This document shows positions 58,591-64,000 of a stretch of DNA of 64,000 bases, one piece after another. The translations under genes were made by a program, and so were the position numbers. Where the stretch lies: NCBI RefSeq assembly GCF_013387475.1, contig NZ_VWNB01000003.1:124001-188000 (forward strand). The letters are read 5' to 3'. The notes under the pieces are model-generated. The model was given only the letters and a program-made list of their open reading frames with translations. It searched no databases and was not told where the DNA came from. The stretch is from Mariprofundus sp. KV (GTDB taxonomy: Bacteria > Pseudomonadota > Zetaproteobacteria > Mariprofundales > Mariprofundaceae). The first letter of the stretch is position 1, and each line of letters starts with the position of its first letter.

Positions 58591-59802
58591 ATGAATACAG
58601 CAGGTTTTGATGTCTTTTTTCTCACCCTGGGTGCAGCCATGGTGTTGGCGATGCATGCAGGTTTCGCTTTTCTGGAAGTGGGGACGGTACGCAAGAAAAA
58701 TCAGGTGAATGCGCTGGTGCGTGTGATAACCGATTTTGGTTTCTCTACGGTTGCCTATTTCTTTGTTGGTTTTGCTGTTGCTTACGGCATCAACTTTTTT
58801 GCGCCGGTTTCAGAACTTAACAAGCTCGCGGATATCTCCAACGGTTACAAAATGGTGCACTTTTTCTTTCTGCTTACCTTTGCCGCAGCTATTCCGGCAA
58901 TTATCTCCGGCGGCATCACCGAACGTGTTAAATTTTGGCCCAATGCATTGGCAACGGTGCTGTTGGTAGCTGTGATCTACCCGTTTTTCGAAGGTATGAT
59001 CTGGAATGGTAATTTCGGTTATCAGGCGTGGCTGGAAGCGAACTTTGGTGCTGCCTTCCATGACTTTGCCGGTTCTGTCGTGGTTCATGGTATGGGCGGC
59101 TTCCTTGCACTGGGTGCAGTGGTGTTGCTTGGCGCACGTCGAGGCAGATATAACCGGGAGGGACGCATGATGGCCATCCTGCCATCCAATATTCCTTTCC
59201 TGGCGCTTGGTTCATGGATTCTCTGTGTCGGATGGTTCGGCTTTAACGTGATGAGTGCAGGAACAGCAGAGGGTGCATCGGGTCTTGTCGCGATGAACTC
59301 ACTGCTGGCGATGGTTGGTGGTCTGCTGGCAGCGCTTGTGGCTGGTAAGAATGATCCGGGTTTTGTGCACAATGGCGCGCTGGCCGGACTGGTGGCGATC
59401 TGTGCCGGCTCCGATATCGTACATCCCATTGGAGCACTGACTATTGGCGCGATTGCAGGTGTTGTTTTTGTGATCGGTTTTGAATTTGTTCAGATCAAGC
59501 TGAAAATTGATGATGTGCTGGGAGTGGTTCCACTGCATGGCGTTTGTGGCGCATGGGGCGGTATTGCTGCCGGTATCTTTGGCACGACAGCCATGGGTGG
59601 TGCAGGTGGTGTGACATTCATGGCGCAGTTGATCGGCACCGTTACCGGCGTTGCTGTTGCTGTTGCCGGTGGTTTTGCTGTCTATGGTCTTGTTAAGGCA
59701 ACTATGGGTATCCGGCTTTCGGAAGAGGATGAGCATATGGGGGCGGATCTGGCTATCCATAACATCAGTTCAACACCTGAGCAGGATATGGCGAATCACT
59801 GA
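58591..59802 (+). CDS. amt: Ammonium transporter 2
   Basis: 403 residues. Lacks the longer N-terminal extension of transporter 1 and starts directly with the first segment (FDVFFLTLGAAMVLAMHAGF). It has FHDFAGSVVVHGMGG with the first pore His, VPLHGVCGAWGG with the second, and a tail IRLSEEDEHMGADLAIH that fits PII docking. Clearly diverged from the first copy, so it is an old paralogue rather than a recent duplication. GGGAG lies upstream; a terminator follows. Confidence 0.94.
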   Translation: MNTAGFDVFFLTLGAAMVLAMHAGFAFLEVGTVRKKNQVNALVRVITDFGFSTVAYFFVGFAVAYGINFFAPVSELNKLADISNGYKMVHFFFLLTFAAAIPAIISGGITERVKFWPNALATVLLVAVIYPFFEGMIWNGNFGYQAWLEANFGAAFHDFAGSVVVHGMGGFLALGAVVLLGARRGRYNREGRMMAILPSNIPFLALGSWILCVGWFGFNVMSAGTAEGASGLVAMNSLLAMVGGLLAALVAGKNDPGFVHNGALAGLVAICAGSDIVHPIGALTIGAIAGVVFVIGFEFVQIKLKIDDVLGVVPLHGVCGAWGGIAAGIFGTTAMGGAGGVTFMAQLIGTVTGVAVAVAGGFAVYGLVKATMGIRLSEEDEHMGADLAIHNISSTPEQDMANH

Positions 59803-59824
59803 TCTTTGTTGGTTGAATGCTGTG

Positions 59825-59853
59825 ACGGGCCTGCGGTAACGCGGGCCCGTTTT
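59825..59853 (+). terminator. Intrinsic terminator after the second amt
   Basis: An 11-bp stem (59825-59835 with 59840-59850, one G-T pair), loop GTAA, then a short T-run. Confidence 0.75.
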
Positions 59854-59892
59854 GCACTTGTCTTCAACCTTTGCAGGCGTTAGAAACCGGAC

Positions 59893-61158
59893 ATGCGATT
59901 GCTATCTGTTTTTCTACTCTTTTTCTCACTCACACTGCCTGTTTCTGCTGCCGAATTTGATATCTATCAGTCCGGTTATCGCCCCCTTCAGCTGGGGCTT
60001 CTGGTTGCGGTTGAGGATGCAGAAAATGAACGCCGTCTCTTCAATGGCGTGGTTGGTGACGACCTGGAGTCGAGTCAGTCATTTAAGGTGATTGACCCGC
60101 TGGCTTATCTGGCAACCTTTGAGGATAGCTGGGCCAAGGTTGAGTATGGTGACTGGCGCATTGTCGGTGCCGATATTCTTGCGCTGTGCAAACTGCGCCG
60201 GGAGGGGGAGCACTGGAAGGCGGAGGTGAGGGTTTACGATCTGTTCAGAACCAAGGAGCTGGCCACCGTCACGGTTGAGGGCGGCGCCAATCAGATTCGC
60301 AGACTTGCGCACCGGGTGGCTGATCAGATCTACAGTGCGGCACTCGGAATTCCCGGTTATTTCACCAGCCATATTCTCTACGTGCATAAACGTGGTGATT
60401 ATTCCGATCTGATCTACATGGATCAGGATGGGGCCAACAATCAGGTGGTGGGTAAGAACTTTACACTGCTGTTATCTCCTGACTGGGCACCGGACGGGCA
60501 GAAGGTGGCACTCAATACCTATGTGGGTAATCGACCACGACTGGAGTTTTTTGATCTACAGAGCGGCAGCCGTACCGCTTTTGGTGAGTTTAAAGGCCTG
60601 AACTCTACGCCGGAATTCTCTCCCGATGGCCGTTATGTGGCAGCGACACTTTCACACAATACCGGTAATACCGATATCCACATCTATGATATTAAAACCA
60701 GAAAATGGCGCCGTTTTACCACCGATAACGGTATCGATACCACACCGACATGGTCGCCGGACGGCAAATGGATCGCCTTTGTCAGCAATCGCAGCGGTCA
60801 GCCCCAGATCTACCGCAAGGCACTCTCAGGTGGAAAGGCACAGCTGGTCAGCACCCAGGGGAGCTACAACAGCTCACCTGCCTGGTCTCCAACGGGCGAC
60901 CGCATTGCCATGATCTCGCTGAAAAACTGGTCCTATGCTGTGGCAACAGTGCGTCCTGATGGCTCGGATATCCGCTATCTGGTAGCCGGTCAGCGGGTAG
61001 AGTCGCCATCGTGGTCGCCTAACGGGCAGATGATTCTCTATTCAGCCGAGGAGCACGGGGTTCGCCGTGTTTATCGCGTGCCGAGCTGGGGCGGTAGAAG
61101 TGAGCCGGTAACCTCGCCCGCTGTTGATGCTTCAGATCCGGCATGGTCCCGACACTGA
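59893..61158 (+). CDS. tolB: Tol-Pal system periplasmic beta-propeller TolB
   Basis: 421 residues. A signal peptide (MRLLSVFLLFFSLTLPVSAA) is followed by an N-terminal alpha/beta domain and a six-bladed propeller with repeated W(S/A)PDG or SPDG motifs (LSPDWAPDGQKVAL, TPEFSPDGRYVAA, TPTWSPDGKWIAF, SPAWSPTGDRIAM, SPSWSPNGQMILY). TolB binds Pal and the TolA complex, keeping the outer membrane tied during division. Upstream partners tolQRA are not in the window. It is followed by pal, cpoB, queE and queC in the usual order. Confidence 0.95.
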   Translation: MRLLSVFLLFFSLTLPVSAAEFDIYQSGYRPLQLGLLVAVEDAENERRLFNGVVGDDLESSQSFKVIDPLAYLATFEDSWAKVEYGDWRIVGADILALCKLRREGEHWKAEVRVYDLFRTKELATVTVEGGANQIRRLAHRVADQIYSAALGIPGYFTSHILYVHKRGDYSDLIYMDQDGANNQVVGKNFTLLLSPDWAPDGQKVALNTYVGNRPRLEFFDLQSGSRTAFGEFKGLNSTPEFSPDGRYVAATLSHNTGNTDIHIYDIKTRKWRRFTTDNGIDTTPTWSPDGKWIAFVSNRSGQPQIYRKALSGGKAQLVSTQGSYNSSPAWSPTGDRIAMISLKNWSYAVATVRPDGSDIRYLVAGQRVESPSWSPNGQMILYSAEEHGVRRVYRVPSWGGRSEPVTSPAVDASDPAWSRH

Positions 61159-61283
61159 TGGTACGTTTAGATGTTAAAAATGTGGATTCCTGATGCAGCA
61201 GTTGGCAGAATTCAAGCTTGATGGTTGACTAGTAAAAAGGGAATGTCACTATACGCTAACTAGAAGCGCTAAGGGAGAAATAT

Positions 61284-61766
61284 ATGAATTTCAATCGTTC
61301 AAAAAAACAGATCCTCCTGGTAGCTATCGCATCGGCTGGATTGCTGTTTGCGGGCTGTCAGAAGAAAGTTGAAGTGACCGCCGATAAGCCAGCGGCTACT
61401 CATTCAACCCATTCAGTACAGGCATCTGTTGCTAAACCATCCACCAACTCTGTTTACTTTGCTTTTGACAAGTCAGATTTGGATGCGGCGGCAAGAGCAA
61501 CACTCGATGCCAATGCAGCGTGGCTGAATGCCAACCGCGATGTAAACGTTACCGTTGAGGGTAACTGCGATGAGCGCGGAAGCCGTGAGTACAACCTGGC
61601 ACTGGGTCAGCGTCGTGCCGATGCTGTTCGTGATTTCCTCTCCTCTCGTGGCGTAAGCGCAGACCGCATTGATACCGTATCATTCGGTGAAGAGCGTGCT
61701 GCATGTAAGGGTACTGGCGAAGCGTGCTGGGCTCAGAATCGTCGTGGTGACATTGTCACCCGCTAA
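61284..61766 (+). CDS. pal: Peptidoglycan-associated lipoprotein Pal
   Basis: 160 residues. The signal peptide ends in the lipobox LLFAGC, so Cys24 is lipidated and the protein sits in the outer membrane. Residues 55-160 form an OmpA-like domain (VYFAFDKSDLDAAAR, VEGNCDERGSREYNLALGQR), which binds diaminopimelate in peptidoglycan. AGGGAG lies 7 bases before the ATG. Direct neighbour of tolB and cpoB. Confidence 0.96.
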   Translation: MNFNRSKKQILLVAIASAGLLFAGCQKKVEVTADKPAATHSTHSVQASVAKPSTNSVYFAFDKSDLDAAARATLDANAAWLNANRDVNVTVEGNCDERGSREYNLALGQRRADAVRDFLSSRGVSADRIDTVSFGEERAACKGTGEACWAQNRRGDIVTR

Positions 61767-61797
61767 CTCCATCAACAGTGGACTAGAGAGGCGGCCA

Positions 61798-62607
61798 TTG
61801 GTTTTTCCAATGGCCGTCCTTTTGTTGTGCTCGGCTCTTTTTTCCGGTTGTGCAAAAGAGGCTCCCGGTCCCCGCTGGGCGGATGATAAAGAGAGCGTTG
61901 CTGATTCGATAAGGGCTTTGTCAAAAGCTCAGGAAATTGCTGAATCAACAGTGCAGATAGAACATATCAAGCTGAATAAACAGCTGAAAGATCTGGAGAC
62001 TGTCAATCGTACCCAGCAGGCTCAGATTGATGCGCTGACGGCACGCATTGAAAAACTGCACCGCAAGAGAAAAGTGGTCAGTAAACCTGAGGTGAAAGAG
62101 AGTGTTGCTGTCACAGCGCAGCACCGTACTACACCTGTAAAGGCACCTGAGTTGCCACCGATTCAAGTTAAGCGAGCTGCTGTCGTTGATCGTGCGGCCC
62201 ATGCGGAAGCTGAGAAGAATGCCTATACCGCTGCCTATCTGGCACTGAAAAGCGGCCGTTTTGATGAGGCCTCCAAAGGTTTTAATGAGCAGCTGGATGC
62301 CTACCCGCAAGGTGAATATGCCGATCAGGCCTGGTACTGGCTCGGTGAAGCCCGTCTGGCGCAACAGGCGCTGGAAAATGCCCATAATGCATTTAAATAT
62401 GTAGCTGATCACTATCCTGAAAGTGTTAAACACGCTTCGGCACTACTGAAGCTTGGTCAGCTCTCCGAGATGGAAGGGAAAAATGGCGTGGCTGTCGAAT
62501 ACTACAACCGCCTGATCAAGGAACATCCTGAATCTTCGCTGGCTGAACAGGCTCGTGAGGCTCTTGTTGATCTGCAGCTGGGCAGCAGCGTGGAGAATCA
62601 GCAATAA
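61798..62607 (+). CDS. cpoB: Tol-Pal associated protein CpoB/YbgF
   Basis: About 269 residues. A hydrophobic N-terminus ending in ALFSGC makes it a lipoprotein, unusual for E. coli CpoB but seen in other groups. A coiled-coil region (about 35-85 from this start) and a C-terminal TPR domain (YLALKSGRFDEASKGF, QAWYWLGEARLAQQ, AVEYYNRLIKEHPESS) follow. The start is uncertain: TTG 61798 has GAGAGG upstream; ATG 61810 gives a very short signal peptide with no basic residue. The open frame runs back into pal (61669), but that part is read in another frame and is not coding. Confidence 0.85.
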   Translation: MVFPMAVLLLCSALFSGCAKEAPGPRWADDKESVADSIRALSKAQEIAESTVQIEHIKLNKQLKDLETVNRTQQAQIDALTARIEKLHRKRKVVSKPEVKESVAVTAQHRTTPVKAPELPPIQVKRAAVVDRAAHAEAEKNAYTAAYLALKSGRFDEASKGFNEQLDAYPQGEYADQAWYWLGEARLAQQALENAHNAFKYVADHYPESVKHASALLKLGQLSEMEGKNGVAVEYYNRLIKEHPESSLAEQAREALVDLQLGSSVENQQ

Positions 62608-63266
62608 CCGTTTCAGCGTCGCGTCTTCGCATTCATGAAATCTACGACAGCATCCAGGGTGAAAGTACACTGGCTGGCATGCCCTGCACCTTTATCCGAC
62701 TGGCCGGCTGCCCTTTACGCTGCAACTATTGTGATACTACCCAGGCGATCCCAACCGATAGTGGCAGCTGGATGGATATTGATGCCATTATAGAGGATGT
62801 TCGTTTGAGAGGCCGCCCGCTGGTGCTGGTTACCGGTGGCGAGCCACTGGCTCAACGTAATTGTGGCGAGCTGTTAAGAAGGCTGCTTGAGCTTGGTATT
62901 GAAGTGCAGCTGGAGACCTCAGGTGCATACAGTGTGGCGGCAGTGCCTGCCGGGGTGCATCGCATTGTTGATGTGAAAACCCCCGATAGTGGCGAGGCTG
63001 ATCGCAACCAGCTTGAAAATATGAAAATCCTCGGGGCAGGCGATGAGATCAAGTTTGTCATCTGCAGTCGCGGTGATTACGAATGGTCGCGTGATTTTAT
63101 CCACCAGCATCAACTGGGTGAGGGCGCAGTGGTTCTGCTCTCAGCGGCATGGAATGCGATCTCCAGCCGCGATCTCTGTGCATGGATGCTGCAAGATGCG
63201 CTACCGGCACGCCTGCAGCTGCAGCTGCATAAGGTGATCTGGGGTGCTGAGGCTTCAGGTGTTTAA
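62604..63266 (+). CDS. queE: 7-carboxy-7-deazaguanine synthase, apparent ATA start
   Basis: Radical SAM enzyme of the queuosine/preQ0 pathway. The conserved N-terminus RLRIHEIYDSIQGEST lies upstream of the first ATG in frame (62679) and is needed for function. The only plausible start that covers it is ATA at 62604, 8 bases after GGAG and overlapping the cpoB stop as ATAA where ATGA would be usual. From there 220 residues match the normal length. The cluster motif CPLRCNYC (CX3CX2C) and VTGGEPLAQ are intact. No ATG, GTG or TTG is in frame between the upstream stop and the conserved region. Confidence 0.85.
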   Translation: MTVSASRLRIHEIYDSIQGESTLAGMPCTFIRLAGCPLRCNYCDTTQAIPTDSGSWMDIDAIIEDVRLRGRPLVLVTGGEPLAQRNCGELLRRLLELGIEVQLETSGAYSVAAVPAGVHRIVDVKTPDSGEADRNQLENMKILGAGDEIKFVICSRGDYEWSRDFIHQHQLGEGAVVLLSAAWNAISSRDLCAWMLQDALPARLQLQLHKVIWGAEASGV

Positions 63267-63275
63267 GGTGAATCT

Positions 63276-63956
63276 ATGAGTCAGACTAAAGCTGTTGTCC
63301 TTCTCTCAGGTGGTCTTGATTCCAGTACGGCACTGGCCTGGGCGGTTAAAAAGATGGGTTGGTTGTGCCATACCGTTGCCTTTGATTATGGTCAGCGCCA
63401 CCGCATTGAGCTGCAGGCTTCTGAAAATGTGGCCCGTTATTTCGGTGTTAAGGACCATCGTGTGATCAACGTGGATATGCGTATGATCGGCCACTCCTCG
63501 CTGACTTCTGATATGCCTGTGCCTAAAGATGAGGCCGGTGGTTCAGATGTGCCGAGCACCTATGTGCCGGCCCGTAATCTTATTTTTCTCTCTCTTGCTG
63601 CCGGACTTGCTGAGACAGTGGGAGCGACCAAGCTGGTGATTGGTGCCAATGTCGTCGATTACTCCGGTTATCCCGATTGTCGTCCTGAGTTTCTTGAGGC
63701 TTTTGCCCGTTGTGCCCATATCGGTACCAGAGCTGGCAGTGAAGGTGGCGTACTCGATATTGAAGCACCGCTGATCAAGCTGGGTAAGGCTGAAATTATC
63801 GCTATGGGGCTTGAGCTCGGCCTTGATTATGGCTTGACGCGCTCCTGCTACGATCCGCGCCCTGATGGAATGCCGTGCGGCCACTGTGACTCCTGCTATT
63901 ACAGGCAGCTCGGTTTTCGTGAGTTGGGTAGCTCAGATCCTCTGCCATACCGCTGA
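63276..63956 (+). CDS. queC: 7-cyano-7-deazaguanine synthase
   Basis: Makes preQ0 from 7-carboxy-7-deazaguanine, ATP and ammonia. 226 residues. The ATP loop LLSGGLDSSTALAW, TYVPARNLIFLSLAAG, NVVDYSGYPDCRPEF and the zinc-binding Cys set CYDPRPDGMPCGHCDSC are all intact. It lies 9 bases after queE, its pathway partner. Intact to its stop, close to the window end. Confidence 0.97.
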   Translation: MSQTKAVVLLSGGLDSSTALAWAVKKMGWLCHTVAFDYGQRHRIELQASENVARYFGVKDHRVINVDMRMIGHSSLTSDMPVPKDEAGGSDVPSTYVPARNLIFLSLAAGLAETVGATKLVIGANVVDYSGYPDCRPEFLEAFARCAHIGTRAGSEGGVLDIEAPLIKLGKAEIIAMGLELGLDYGLTRSCYDPRPDGMPCGHCDSCYYRQLGFRELGSSDPLPYR

Positions 63957-64000
63957 ACAGGCTACCGCAGCAGATCACTGCGGCATTCACAATTCAATAA

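Noticed and set aside
61669-61797. Upstream extension of cpoB into pal
   Set aside because: That segment overlaps the end of pal in another frame, has no ribosome site and would bury the lipoprotein signal inside the protein.
62679-63266. queE starting at the first in-frame ATG
   Set aside because: This would remove the conserved IHEIYDSIQGES segment that every QueE has; the upstream frame clearly encodes it.

Overview
The window reads as a contiguous piece of a Gram-negative proteobacterial chromosome. It has outer-membrane barrels, lipoproteins, a tol-pal cluster, type IV pilins, sigma-54 style promoters and many PAS/GGDEF signalling proteins. Overall gene content and protein style fit a free-living aquatic, c-type-cytochrome-bearing organism. 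A zetaproteobacterium (Mariprofundus-like) is my best guess, but that is recall-based inference, and a gammaproteobacterium cannot be excluded. No rRNA, tRNA, CRISPR array, intact insertion sequence or prophage was seen. Most of the DNA is ordinary core genome with short operons and clear intrinsic terminators.

Layout: 1-3.1 kb holds the end of aspS, a small lipoprotein, and an isocitrate dehydrogenase fused to a zinc-ribbon domain. 3.2-8.7 kb holds an outer-membrane barrel gene and a hyuA-hyuB-tsaD operon. 8.7-13.7 kb (minus strand) is a type IV pilus accessory locus: major pilin with a sigma-54 promoter, then an ABC ATPase, permease, TPR-like protein, second pilin and a Wzy/PglL-type glycan ligase. 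14.5-19.7 kb is a LolA-like protein, two FtsX-type permeases, a LolD-like ATPase and an outer-membrane protein, probably one envelope-transport operon. 19.7-29 kb is metabolic: pssA, leuA with a leucine-codon leader peptide and attenuator, aroQ-accB-accC, thiS-thiG and hemE.

29-50 kb is rich in signalling: three hybrid histidine kinases that share the same PAS-kinase-receiver core, two diguanylate cyclases (one with a periplasmic CxxCH haem motif) and a voltage-gated-type potassium channel with a zinc-ribbon tail. They are interspersed with a DEAD-box helicase, ygiQ, nhaA and a broken purA remnant. 49.9-54.2 kb holds rluE, a HugZ-like protein, a small cytochrome c, ilvC and argB.

54.4-59.9 kb is a nitrogen-assimilation cluster: putative sigma-54 promoter, porin, PII protein, amtB, a gene I cannot assign, and a second amtB. 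59.9-64 kb is tolB-pal-cpoB-queE-queC. Here queE seems to begin at an ATA codon where an ATGA overlap would be expected.

The points most worth following up are the unassigned gene between the two ammonium transporters, the LolA/FtsX/LolD/outer-membrane operon, the pilus ABC locus, the Icd-zinc-ribbon fusion, the haem-motif cyclase, the queE start and the purA remnant.
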